A DNA stretch of 50,334 bases from an uncultured Pelagibacteraceae bacterium (GTDB lineage: Bacteria; Pseudomonadota; Alphaproteobacteria; Pelagibacterales; Pelagibacteraceae), in the NCBI GenBank assembly GCA_902524545.1, contig CABZDW010000009.1:1-50334 (forward strand), written 5' to 3'. The notes below the pieces were generated by a model. It was not told the origin of the DNA and searched no databases. It saw only the letters and a program-made list of their open reading frames with translations. Shown piece by piece: positions 27,476 to 36,048 of the stretch. The position numbers were made by a program, and so were the translations under genes. Numbering within the stretch: position 1 is the first letter of the stretch; the number at the start of each line of letters is the position of its first letter.

Positions 27476-27613
27476 ATGAAAACAATATCCACTTTTATAC
27501 TATTAATTTACTGGTCTATAATGATTTTTGCACCAGTTATGTCTAAGGATGTCAAGTTTAGTAGAGCTAAAATTAATAATATCAAAATAGTTGAGCAAAA
27601 ACCCCGAAGTTAG
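27476..27613 (+). CDS. Small hypothetical exported or membrane peptide (45 aa)
   Basis: A 45-codon ORF in the gap between the divergent DUF3047 gene and the SDR gene. The product begins MKTISTFILLIYWSIMIFAP, a signal-peptide-like or single-helix anchor. A basic tail follows, containing KFSRAKINNIKIVEQKPRS. It converges with the SDR gene with a 4-bp stop overlap, as seen for other small ORFs here. No family is recognised and the ribosome site is weak, so this remains a plausible but unproven gene. Confidence 0.5.
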   Translation: MKTISTFILLIYWSIMIFAPVMSKDVKFSRAKINNIKIVEQKPRS

Positions 27614-28362
27614 TAAGTAGAACGACCACCACTAATATCAAAGACTGCTGCTGTTGAAAAAGTGTTTTCCTCAGAAGAAAGCCAACAAATTAATGAGGTA
27701 AACTCTTCAACCTCCAAAAATCTTCCTCTAGGCACTTTTGATAGCATTTTTTGAACATGTTCTTTGGTCATTTGATCTAAAATTCTAGTTTTTGCTCCTG
27801 CTGGAGTTACTGCATTTACAGCTATATTCTTATCTGCAAGCTCTTTACCTAATGATTTTGTTAAACCTATTGCGCCTGCTTTTCCAACGCTATAAGCACT
27901 GGCATTGGCATTTCCATCTTTTCCAGCTACTGAGGCCACATTAACAATTCTACCATAATTGTTCTTAATCATATTTGGCACTATCGACCTGCAACAATTA
28001 AAAGTTCCCATTAAATTAATCTCTACGACTTTTTTCCAAACTTCTATGTCGTACTCCCATAATGTAGCTGTAGGGCCTGTTATTCCTGCATTATTTATTA
28101 AAATATCAATGTTTGAGCCTTTTGTGATTTCCTTAACAATTTTATCAACTTCCACATAGTTAGATACATCTACAACATGGGAACTTAAATTAGGACTGTC
28201 TAAATCTTTAATAGCTATCTCGGTAGCCTTGGGGTCGTTATCCCAAATTATCACTTTTGCACCAGATTTTAAAAGCCGCTTAACTATATCAAAACCAAAT
28301 CCCTGAGCTCCGCCAGTTACAATTGCAGTCCTGCTTTTAAAATCATAATTAATTTTTTCCAT
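27610..28362 (-). CDS. Short-chain dehydrogenase/reductase (FabG-like SDR)
   Basis: NAD(P)-dependent oxidoreductase of 250 aa with the classical SDR pattern: cofactor motif TGGAQGFGFDIV (near residues 15-26), NNAGITG, the serine in NVASVAGKDG, and the catalytic pair YSVGK. The C-terminal substrate loop ends in FDISGGRSTY, the standard FabG-type ending. It starts 4 bp after the NCS1 permease stop and is the last gene of the dctP-dctQ-dctM-permease-SDR unit, so it probably acts on an imported hydroxy or keto compound rather than in fatty-acid synthesis. Confidence 0.88.
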   Translation of the reverse strand: MEKINYDFKSRTAIVTGGAQGFGFDIVKRLLKSGAKVIIWDNDPKATEIAIKDLDSPNLSSHVVDVSNYVEVDKIVKEITKGSNIDILINNAGITGPTATLWEYDIEVWKKVVEINLMGTFNCCRSIVPNMIKNNYGRIVNVASVAGKDGNANASAYSVGKAGAIGLTKSLGKELADKNIAVNAVTPAGAKTRILDQMTKEHVQKMLSKVPRGRFLEVEEFTSLICWLSSEENTFSTAAVFDISGGRSTY

Positions 28363-28366
28363 TGTT

Positions 28367-29824
28367 TTATTCTTTGGCTAATAAATAATAAGTAAAACCA
28401 GCTATAAAAGCCCCTATGACCCAAGAAAATGATTGTAGAAACATTAAATTAGTATTCCAAATAGTAGAGGCTGAAAAAATAAAACCCAAAATTACAGAGT
28501 ATACTGCTTTTATATGCCAGCCCCCACTATAGTAATAAATTCCGTTATTCTCTAAAGAATATATATCTTTATTATTAATTTTACTTTTTTGAATAAAATA
28601 AAAGTCAGAAATCATAATTCCAAAAAGTGGTCCAAAAAAAGCTCCAAAAGTATCAATGAAAGATAAAACTCCAACTTGGCTTAAAAAAGTTAACCAAAAT
28701 ATTCCAATTATGAAACCTAGAATTGAAATTATTGTACCTGCACTCCTTATAGATAGAGAGAAAGGTAAAAAATTTACTAAGGTAAACTGTGATGGAATAA
28801 AATTAACTATTAAATTGGTCGAAGCAGAAGCAATAATTATAAAAATTAAAGCTAGAAAAATTAGTAATAAATTATCTAATTTTCCAAGAATATCTGTTGG
28901 ATTTGTTAATATTCTATTTAAATTTTCTGGATCTTGTTTCAAAAAAGCATCCATGCCAGAAACAATAAATAGCGCAAAGAAAGAAAAAATTAATAAATTT
29001 AAAATTAAGCTAAAGTTTCCTTTTTTAAGCTGACTTTCATCTTTAACATATCTAGAAAAATCACCAAAACTCAAAATTACGACTGAGAAATAAGCAAACA
29101 CCGTGCTAGTGACTGTTATTAAGGGCCCAAAATTATTTTTATCAAGAAAATTTTTAGTATTTAAAATATTTAAAAAAGCTTGGGAAGTAAACTTAACATC
29201 GCTTAGCAATACTGATAAAAAAAACAATAACATCCCAAAATAAACAGCAATAGCCGAAAAAATAATAATTCTTTTATTCACATTCATTCCTGCACTAAAT
29301 AAGAATCCTTGCAAAATTATTGCAATAATAATTGAAGTCCAATCAATTAAATTCATTCCTAGAAAGAATATTAAAAATATTTCTTTATCAAGGATTGCGG
29401 GTTCTGTTGAAAAAATTGCTATTCTTGTTAAATAACTAAATGCTTTTGATAAAAAATATGTTTGAATACCAAATAAAAAAACACCAACAAAGAATCTAAT
29501 CAATCCCAAGTATTTTGCACCTGTAACTCCAAATGATGATCTAAGTAAAACAACAAATGGTAATCCATTTTTTTGAGATAGTTTTCCTATCAAATTTGAA
29601 AAAAAATAAACTAATAATGTTCCAAGAATTGTGCCAAAAAATACAACGAAAGTATTAAGATCATAAATTACATAAAGAGAAGTAATTAACGAAAAACCTA
29701 TAACACTTTGTATATTTACTCCCCAAAAGCAAAATAATGTTTTCCAATCCCAATTTTTATCAATAGGATTTACTGAAACTAAATCCCAATTAGTAAGACT
29801 TTTTTTTAAATTTTGAGGACTCAC
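28367..29824 (-). CDS. NCS1 family nucleobase/cation symporter-like permease
   Basis: Inner-membrane permease of 485 aa with about 12 hydrophobic segments. The NCS1 signatures are the N-terminal NWDLVSVNPIDKNWDW...FWGVNIQSVIGFSL region and the GLPFVVLLRSSFGVTGAKYLG motif (about 95-115). FGIQTYFLSKAF follows. Known substrates of the family are purines, pyrimidines, allantoin, hydantoin and thiamine; which one applies here cannot be told. It sits between dctM (25 bp) and the SDR (4 bp). Two unrelated uptake systems in one operon is unusual. Confidence 0.83.
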   Translation of the reverse strand: MSPQNLKKSLTNWDLVSVNPIDKNWDWKTLFCFWGVNIQSVIGFSLITSLYVIYDLNTFVVFFGTILGTLLVYFFSNLIGKLSQKNGLPFVVLLRSSFGVTGAKYLGLIRFFVGVFLFGIQTYFLSKAFSYLTRIAIFSTEPAILDKEIFLIFFLGMNLIDWTSIIIAIILQGFLFSAGMNVNKRIIIFSAIAVYFGMLLFFLSVLLSDVKFTSQAFLNILNTKNFLDKNNFGPLITVTSTVFAYFSVVILSFGDFSRYVKDESQLKKGNFSLILNLLIFSFFALFIVSGMDAFLKQDPENLNRILTNPTDILGKLDNLLLIFLALIFIIIASASTNLIVNFIPSQFTLVNFLPFSLSIRSAGTIISILGFIIGIFWLTFLSQVGVLSFIDTFGAFFGPLFGIMISDFYFIQKSKINNKDIYSLENNGIYYYSGGWHIKAVYSVILGFIFSASTIWNTNLMFLQSFSWVIGAFIAGFTYYLLAKE

Positions 29825-29849
29825 TCAGACAATATAAATCTTTAACTTT

Positions 29850-31184
29850 CTACTGTCCATATAAGAGAGTTGGTAACCATAAAGCAATTTTTGGAAATAT
29901 AATTATTAAAATTAACCCAAAAACCTGTAAGACCATAAACTGCATCATTCCATAGTAAATATCTTTTAAATCCCATTCTGGTACTACTCCCTTTAAAAAA
30001 TATGCAGATAATGCGACTGGAGGTGAAAGCCAAGCGGTTTGTAAATTTACTGCTACTAAGATAGCAAACCAAGTTAAATTGAAACCTAATGCCTCAATTA
30101 ATGGCAATATTATTGGAACAATAATCATTACTATAGGTACCCACTCTAAAGGCCATCCTAACAAAAATATCATTACCATAACCATTGCTAGAATTAGATA
30201 TTTATTCATTTCAAGACCTAATAAGAATTCAGTTAATAAGGTTGGCGTTCCTAGTCTTGCAAAAACAGCACCAAAAAAATTTGAAGCTGCTACTAAAACC
30301 ATTATCAACGCAGTTATCTCTAATGTTTTAACTAATGCTTCTTGTAATTTTGGAAGAGTTAATTTTTTATATGCTAATGAAAGGAGTAAAGCACCCATAG
30401 CTCCGCAACCCGCAGCTTCTGTAGGAGTTGCAAAACCAAATAAAATACTTCCTAATGCTGCAAATACTAAAGCTGCAGGTGGAACTAAACCCAAGAAAAA
30501 TTCAATCCACACATCCCTCATGCTTGCAGCTCTCATATCTTCAGGTATCACTGGTCCTAATTTTGGATTAATCATACATCTGATTGTTGTGTAGCCAGCG
30601 TATAAACTTGCAAGTAAAATTCCTGGTATGATTGCGGCAGCAAATAAATCTATTACTGGAATTTCCATTATAGGCCCCATAACAACTAACATAATACTTG
30701 GTGGAATTAATATTCCTAAAGTCCCTCCAGCTGTGATAGTTCCAGCTGCAAGTCTAACATCATAACCAGATCTATTCATAGATTTTGCAGCCATAATTCC
30801 AAGTATTGTTACAGAAGCACCAACGATACCTGTTGCAGCGGCAAATATAACAGAAACAAATAAAACTGCGTAATATAAAGATCCTTTAACTTTTGCTAAC
30901 ATCATTTGGAACGCTGAAAATAATCTTTCCATTAATCCAGCTTGTTCCATCATAATTCCCATAAAGACAAAGAGTGGGACGGCGGCAAGTGTCTGCTCCG
31001 TCATTACCATAGAAAACTGGAGAGTCATTAAATAAAAAACTAGTTTTCCAAATCCTAAATAACCAAATACGAAACCTAAGAAAATTAATGTAAATGAAAT
31101 CGGGAAACCTACAAATATTGCAAATAGCATTACTCCAACAAGAATAAAACCTAAAATTGCTGGGTCTATAAGCTCAGCTATCAT
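29850..31184 (-). CDS. dctM: TRAP transporter large membrane subunit (DctM family), second system
   Basis: Large membrane subunit (444 aa) of the second TRAP importer. It is hydrophobic throughout, with the family segments VPLFVFMGIMMEQAGLMERLF, FAAATGIVGASVTILGIMAAKSM and GGTLGILIPPSIMLVVMGP. NLQTAWLSPPVALSAYFLKGV lies near the end. The C-terminal SPPVA motif and overall length fit the TakP/mannitol-chloroaromatic branch. It overlaps dctQ by 4 bp and is followed by the NCS1 gene after 25 bp. It probably couples substrate uptake to Na+. Confidence 0.93.
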   Translation of the reverse strand: MIAELIDPAILGFILVGVMLFAIFVGFPISFTLIFLGFVFGYLGFGKLVFYLMTLQFSMVMTEQTLAAVPLFVFMGIMMEQAGLMERLFSAFQMMLAKVKGSLYYAVLFVSVIFAAATGIVGASVTILGIMAAKSMNRSGYDVRLAAGTITAGGTLGILIPPSIMLVVMGPIMEIPVIDLFAAAIIPGILLASLYAGYTTIRCMINPKLGPVIPEDMRAASMRDVWIEFFLGLVPPAALVFAALGSILFGFATPTEAAGCGAMGALLLSLAYKKLTLPKLQEALVKTLEITALIMVLVAASNFFGAVFARLGTPTLLTEFLLGLEMNKYLILAMVMVMIFLLGWPLEWVPIVMIIVPIILPLIEALGFNLTWFAILVAVNLQTAWLSPPVALSAYFLKGVVPEWDLKDIYYGMMQFMVLQVFGLILIIIFPKIALWLPTLLYGQ

Positions 31185-31795
31185 TTAGTTTCTCCAGGCC
31201 ATTCCCCCTTTTTTGCAGCCCAATAACTTTTAAGTAACTCAGAAACTCCTTGAACTAGTAAAAATATTATACCTATAAGTAAGCAAGTTTTGATTGGCCA
31301 CATGTAAGGCATCCATGTGGTGTCCATACCTCTTTCACCTCTTTGAATTGACTCTCCAACAAATCCAATAGTCATATAAAGAAAAACAATTAAACCTGGA
31401 AAATAAAACAATAAATATAACCAAAAATCTATTAAACCTTGATTTTTAGTTTTAAAATTTCTGTATAAAAAATCTGCTCTTATATGCACTCCTCTAGAAA
31501 GAGCATAACCAGCACCCAACATGAAAAGTGCTCCATATAAAAAACGACTTATGTCATAAGCCCAAATAGTTGGTGCTAAAAATAATTTTCTTGCAAAAAC
31601 TTCATAAGTCATTGCAAAAATTAGTGGCATCAATATCCAACAAACAATATTCCCAATCCGTTTACTGAATTTATCAATACTGGTGATAGATTTAGACATC
31701 CATAATGGCATGTCGTCAGGCATTTTTCCCGAACCACCTCGCCTTTCGGCAATCATTTCATCTGATATATCTAGTTTACCTGGTTCTTCTGCCAT
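31181..31795 (-). CDS. dctQ: TRAP transporter small membrane subunit (DctQ family), second system
   Basis: Small membrane subunit of 204 aa, longer than the first DctQ because of a polar 35-residue N-terminal extension (MAEEPGKLDISDEMIAERRG...). Four hydrophobic segments follow (about 45-66, 82-100, 124-146 and 175-196), with the YDISRFLYGALFMLGAGYALSRGVHIRADF core typical of DctQ. It starts 70 bp after the dctP stop, across a perfect 11-bp hairpin, and overlaps dctM by 4 bp. Confidence 0.9.
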   Translation of the reverse strand: MAEEPGKLDISDEMIAERRGGSGKMPDDMPLWMSKSITSIDKFSKRIGNIVCWILMPLIFAMTYEVFARKLFLAPTIWAYDISRFLYGALFMLGAGYALSRGVHIRADFLYRNFKTKNQGLIDFWLYLLFYFPGLIVFLYMTIGFVGESIQRGERGMDTTWMPYMWPIKTCLLIGIIFLLVQGVSELLKSYWAAKKGEWPGETK

Positions 31796-31815
31796 AAAAT
31801 TCTAGTGTAAAAAAC

Positions 31816-31842
31816 TAGAGCGGACTGTAAAAGTCCGCTCTA
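31816..31842 (-). terminator. Intercistronic hairpin between second dctP and dctQ
   Basis: TAGAGCGGACT (31816-31826) and AGTCCGCTCTA (31832-31842) form a perfect 11-bp stem with a 5-base GTAAA loop. It lies just past the dctP stop on the transcribed strand, with about 20 bp before dctQ. A short T/A stretch follows on the minus strand. Its position matches the 16743-16767 hairpin of the other TRAP operon, although the stem sequence differs, which points to a selected structural role. Confidence 0.75.
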
Positions 31843-31865
31843 ATTAAATCAAGATTAATTACTGA

Positions 31866-32960
31866 TTACTTTAATGTTGCTGCGTGGGCCATTCCTAGCT
31901 TCGCATTAGACATTTGAGCACCACTCCAGAAAGGAACAGCAACGTCAGCGAAGTTTTTCATTGATGTATAAACTTCATTGAAGAATTTATTCTTCGCAGC
32001 GTTTTTATTCAATGTAGCTTTTGCAGCTGCCATATATTCTGTAAAGTAGTCTGATGGAGTGTCTTCTAATTTTACTCCATGTTTAGTAGTAAGTTCTTGT
32101 AATGCTTTTCCATTTTCATAGATTCTGTAACTTAAAGATTTAGCTAATGAAGCATTAGCTGCAACTTCAAGGGACTTCTTCTCATGAGCACTCATAGCAT
32201 TATAAGTTTTTCCAGTAATGTAAAAGTCAGCATTTACTACTACTTGGTGTAAACCTTGTAGATAATAGTGCTTTAATACTTTTTGGAAACCAAATGTTAA
32301 GTCTGGTTTAGGACAACACCATTCAGCGGCATCAATAGTACCTGCTTCAAGAGCTGGTAAGATATCTCCACCACCCATTGCCACAGACGCTATACCAATG
32401 TCTTTGTAAGTTTGTCCTGGAATTCCTGGAGGAGTTCTGAATTTATATTTTCTAAAGTCAGCCATATCTTTGATTGGTTTTGGAAACCAACCTAAAGCTT
32501 CTGGGCCTACTGGTTGAAGCATAAATCCTTTGATATCTCTTCCCATTTCTTTCCAAAGTTGGTCGTACAATTCTTTACCACCACCATATTGAAACCATGA
32601 TAGAAACGCTAAGTTGTCGATACCAACACCACCACCAGCTACTGGCGAACCAAATAACATAGCAGCAGGGTGATCACCTGACCAATAGTGAGTCCATGCG
32701 AATCCACAATCAATCAAACCTTTATCAACAGCATCTAGAGTTTCTTTAACTCCAACAACTGCACCAGCTGGTAAAATTTCAAATTTTAACGAGCCAGATG
32801 TAAGTGTTGTTACTGTATCAGTAAAGTCCTTTAACATCTTAACTTCATCAGCCTTTGTGTTAAGGACGGTCTGACATTTTAGTGTTTTTGCGGCATTAGC
32901 ACTAGAAGTAAATCCAAGTACTAAAACAGTCGCAAATAACATTGAAATGATTTTTTTCAT
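31866..32960 (-). CDS. TRAP substrate-binding protein, TakP (2-keto acid)-like
   Basis: Periplasmic receptor of 364 aa with a signal peptide (1-23, ending SSANAA). The mature part resembles the TakP branch of DctP proteins: DCGFAWTHYWSGDHPAAMLFG, LSWFQYGGGKELYDQLW, MADFRKYKFRTPPGIPGQT, and LEAGTIDAAEWCCPKPDLTFG with the adjacent Trp/Cys residues. Known members bind 2-oxo acids or mannitol-like ligands as dimers. The ATG is preceded by GAGGA at a good distance. It is divergent from the GMC oxidoreductase (132-bp gap), suggesting shared control. The ligand is unknown; a sulfonate is one option given the genes 7 kb away. Confidence 0.87.
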   Translation of the reverse strand: MKKIISMLFATVLVLGFTSSANAAKTLKCQTVLNTKADEVKMLKDFTDTVTTLTSGSLKFEILPAGAVVGVKETLDAVDKGLIDCGFAWTHYWSGDHPAAMLFGSPVAGGGVGIDNLAFLSWFQYGGGKELYDQLWKEMGRDIKGFMLQPVGPEALGWFPKPIKDMADFRKYKFRTPPGIPGQTYKDIGIASVAMGGGDILPALEAGTIDAAEWCCPKPDLTFGFQKVLKHYYLQGLHQVVVNADFYITGKTYNAMSAHEKKSLEVAANASLAKSLSYRIYENGKALQELTTKHGVKLEDTPSDYFTEYMAAAKATLNKNAAKNKFFNEVYTSMKNFADVAVPFWSGAQMSNAKLGMAHAATLK

Positions 32961-33092
32961 TATTATTCCTCTTGTTAGTTAAATTTAACCAAATCATTCA
33001 ATCAGAAAAACAAAGTTGATACAAGTGACAATTGATTAATATCAGTGTAAAGATGGTTAAATAGGATTAACAAAAAAACTATTCAACTATAG

Positions 33093-34688
33093 ATGGAAAA
33101 TTTTGATTTTATAATTATTGGTGCTGGGTCTGCTGGATGTGTTCTAGCTAATAGACTATCGGAGAATCCAAAGAATAAAGTTTTATTAATAGAGGCTGGT
33201 GGTAAAGATAATTATCCATGGATACATATTCCAGTTGGTTATTTTAAAACGATGCATAACCCCTCAGTAGATTGGTGTTACAGAACTGAACCAGATGAGA
33301 CAATGAATAATCGGTCAATCCGTTATCCAAGAGGCAAAACTCTAGGTGGTAGCTCCGCTATTAATGGTTTGTTGTATATAAGAGGACAAAGTAGAGATTA
33401 CGATGTTTGGCGTCAATCAGGTAATACTGGTTGGGGCTGGGATGATGTTCTTCCCTATTTTATTAAAGCAGAAAACCAAGAGCGCGGAAAAGACGATTAT
33501 CACGGAGTTGGTGGTCCTTTATCTGTTTCTGACCAAAGAATTCAATTACCATTATTAAATGAATTTCAAAGTGCAGCTGAAGAGTTTGGTATTCCTAAAA
33601 CAAAAGATTTTAATACTGGTGACAATCACGGATGTGGGTATTTTCAAGTAACTGAGAAGGATGGTTTTAGATGTAGTACTGCGGTTGGTTACCTTAATCC
33701 AATTAAAAAAAGAAATAATCTAAAAATTATAACAAATGCACATGTTAAAAAAATAAACTTTGAAAATAAAACTGCTAAAAATGTTGAATATTGGATAGAA
33801 AATAGTCTTAAAAAAGTTTCTGCTAACAAAGAAATTATACTTTCATCAGGATCTATTGGATCACCACAGATTTTACAAACATCTGGAATAGGTAATTCCA
33901 AAAATTTAAAAGATTTAGGGATCGATATTGTGCATGATCTAAAAGGGGTTGGTGAAAATTTACAAGATCACCTAATGTTTAGACCAATTTATAAAGTTCA
34001 TGGACTAAAGTCATTAAACAAAAAGATAAATAGTTTGTTCGGAAATTTAATGATTGGTCTAGAATATGTTTTTAATAGAAGTGGACCAATGACAATGGGT
34101 GCTAGTCAAATGTGTATGTTTGCTAAAAGTGACCCATCTTTAGAATTACCTGACCTACAGTGGCACGTTCAACCTATGAGTATGGATACTTTAGGTGCCA
34201 CAAAAAATCATGATTTTCATGCATTCACACCAACTGTTTCAAATATAAGACCAACTAGTAGGGGTCACGTTAAGATTACAAACAAAGACTCAAGAATTTA
34301 TGCAAAAGTAAAACTTAATTATCTTTCAACTGATCATGATCGTATGATTGCAGCAAAAGGTTTAAAACTGACAAGGAAAATTGTAATGGAATCTGAAACT
34401 TTTAAAAAATACAAACCAGAGGAATATAGACCTGGAATTAGTATAAATGATGATGAAGAACTCGTAAAAGCAGGATCAGATTACGCACAAACAATTTTTC
34501 ATCCTGTTGGTACATGCAAAATGGGACAAGACGATATGGCAGTTGTTGATGAAACTCTTAAAGTAAGAGGTTTAAATAAATTAAGAGTAATTGATGCATC
34601 AATAATGCCTAACATTACTTCTGGTAACACTAATGCACCAACAATAATGATTGCAGAAAAAGGTGCTGATATGATACTCAGAGGTTGA
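33093..34688 (+). CDS. GMC family oxidoreductase (choline/alcohol dehydrogenase-like)
   Basis: FAD-dependent alcohol dehydrogenase of the glucose-methanol-choline family, 531 aa. The N-terminal FIIIGAGSAGCVLANRL (about 5-21) binds FAD. GMC signature 1 is RGKTLGGSSAINGLLYIRG (about 80-98), signature 2 is SSGSIGSPQILQTSGIG (about 250-266), and the catalytic His470 is in FHPVGTCKMG, with Asn in the second position (SGNTNAPT). The substrate is an alcohol such as choline, isethionate or another hydroxy compound. The isethionate dehydrogenase IseJ belongs to this family, but nothing in the sequence decides it. It ends in TGATG, overlapping terC. Confidence 0.9.
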   Translation: MENFDFIIIGAGSAGCVLANRLSENPKNKVLLIEAGGKDNYPWIHIPVGYFKTMHNPSVDWCYRTEPDETMNNRSIRYPRGKTLGGSSAINGLLYIRGQSRDYDVWRQSGNTGWGWDDVLPYFIKAENQERGKDDYHGVGGPLSVSDQRIQLPLLNEFQSAAEEFGIPKTKDFNTGDNHGCGYFQVTEKDGFRCSTAVGYLNPIKKRNNLKIITNAHVKKINFENKTAKNVEYWIENSLKKVSANKEIILSSGSIGSPQILQTSGIGNSKNLKDLGIDIVHDLKGVGENLQDHLMFRPIYKVHGLKSLNKKINSLFGNLMIGLEYVFNRSGPMTMGASQMCMFAKSDPSLELPDLQWHVQPMSMDTLGATKNHDFHAFTPTVSNIRPTSRGHVKITNKDSRIYAKVKLNYLSTDHDRMIAAKGLKLTRKIVMESETFKKYKPEEYRPGISINDDEELVKAGSDYAQTIFHPVGTCKMGQDDMAVVDETLKVRGLNKLRVIDASIMPNITSGNTNAPTIMIAEKGADMILRG

Positions 34689-35281
34689 TGTTCACTGATC
34701 TCATCACTCCAGAACAAATTGCAATCTTAACACAAATCATTCTAATTGATCTAGTTTTAGCAGGGGATAATGCAATTATAATTGGAATGGTTGCATCAAA
34801 GTTCCCTTTAGAACAGAGAAAAAAAATTATCTTTTGGGGGATAGGTGGAGCTGTTGTTTTAAGGATTATATTAACTCTTTTGACTGCATATTTATTGCAA
34901 ATTACAGGTTTAAGATTTATTGGAGGTCTGCTTTTATTATATATAGTCTATAAACTTTATGTAGATGTCGTAAAAGGCTTTGAGAACGAAAGTGATATTA
35001 AAGTTGATAATTCAAGTTTTTTAAAAGCTATTTGGACAATTCTTTTAGCTGATTTTACCATGAGTTTAGATAATGTTTTAGGAGTAGCTGGAGCAGCTGG
35101 AGATCATTATTACCTACTAATCTTTGGTCTTGTTTTATCAATTATATTAATGGCAACTGCAGCGACTTTAATTTCAAATTGGATTAAAAAATATAAATGG
35201 ATAGCTTGGGCAGGTTTAATAGCTATTTTAATCGTAGCAATTGAATTGATTTATACAGATATTAAAATATTATTTCTATGA
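34688..35281 (+). CDS. TerC family integral membrane protein
   Basis: Inner-membrane protein of the TerC/Alx group (198 aa), possibly a metal-ion (Mn2+) exporter. The ATG at 34688 overlaps the GMC stop (TGATG); a TTG three bases earlier is less likely. About seven hydrophobic segments are seen. The two acidic family motifs are present: LAGDNAIIIGMVASKFPLEQRKK (about 22-45) and ADFTMSLDNVLGVAGAAGDH (about 118-138), whose Asp and Asn residues are thought to bind metal. The stop overlaps the next SDR start. Why it sits in this operon is unclear. Confidence 0.9.
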   Translation: MFTDLITPEQIAILTQIILIDLVLAGDNAIIIGMVASKFPLEQRKKIIFWGIGGAVVLRIILTLLTAYLLQITGLRFIGGLLLLYIVYKLYVDVVKGFENESDIKVDNSSFLKAIWTILLADFTMSLDNVLGVAGAAGDHYYLLIFGLVLSIILMATAATLISNWIKKYKWIAWAGLIAILIVAIELIYTDIKILFL

Positions 35282-36048
35282 TGTACTTAAAAAACTATAA
35301 TTTAAAAAATAAAACTGCAGTCGTAACAGGAGCCGGTAAAGGAATTGGTAGAGCGTGTGCTATTGCTCTAGCTGAGGCTGGCGCAAACTTGATTATAATA
35401 AGTAGAACTAAAAAGGATTTAGACGAGGTTTCAAAAAAGATTAAAAAAATTAAGAGCAAATGTAAATCTTATGTTTGTGATATTACAAATTACAGTGAGA
35501 TTAAAGATATCATAAACAGACAATCGAAAATAGATATTCTAATCAATAACGCGGGTAATAATATTCCAGAACACTTTACAAAAGTTAAAACTAAAAATAT
35601 GGAATATATGGTGAAGATAAATACAATGGCAACTTTCAATTTAGCTCAATTGTGTGCGCTTAAAATGATCAAGTCTAAAAATAGAAAGAAAGTAACTGGT
35701 GTTATTGTTAATATGTCATCCCAAATGGGTCACGTTGGAGGTCCTATAAGAAGTGTTTACAACATGACAAAATTTGGTTTAGAAGGTTTAACAAAAGGAA
35801 TGTCGATTGACCTTGCTAAATATAACATCAGAGTAAATACCGTCTGTCCAACATTTGTTGTAACTCCTATGACAAGCAAGTTTTTAAAAAGTAAAAAATT
35901 TAAAAAAGAGGTTCTAGGAAATATTCCTTTAGGCAAATTTGCTGAACTTTCAGATGTGGCAAGTGCAGCTGTGTTTCTTGCTTCTGATGCAGCATCAATG
36001 ATTACTGGAACTTCTTTATTAGTTGATGGCGGATGGACTGCAAAATAA
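35278..36048 (+). CDS. Short-chain dehydrogenase/reductase (SDR)
   Basis: NAD(P)-dependent oxidoreductase of 256 aa. The cofactor motif TGAGKGIGRACAIAL is at about 17-31, followed by NNAGNNIPE, the serine in NMSSQMGHVGG, the catalytic YNMTK and the C-terminal VDGGWTAK end. The residues around NNAGN and the proton-relay NTMATFN are those of a functional classical SDR. Two Met codons in a row (35278 and 35281) leave the start open by one codon. It overlaps terC by 4 bp and the peptidase by 16 bp, in a tightly packed unit. The substrate is unknown. Confidence 0.87.
   Translation: MMYLKNYNLKNKTAVVTGAGKGIGRACAIALAEAGANLIIISRTKKDLDEVSKKIKKIKSKCKSYVCDITNYSEIKDIINRQSKIDILINNAGNNIPEHFTKVKTKNMEYMVKINTMATFNLAQLCALKMIKSKNRKKVTGVIVNMSSQMGHVGGPIRSVYNMTKFGLEGLTKGMSIDLAKYNIRVNTVCPTFVVTPMTSKFLKSKKFKKEVLGNIPLGKFAELSDVASAAVFLASDAASMITGTSLLVDGGWTAK

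Noticed and set aside
29842-30072. 76-aa minus-strand frame overlapping the end of the second dctM
   Set aside because: An alternative frame on the same strand inside an intact, well-conserved TRAP gene; no start site or family match.
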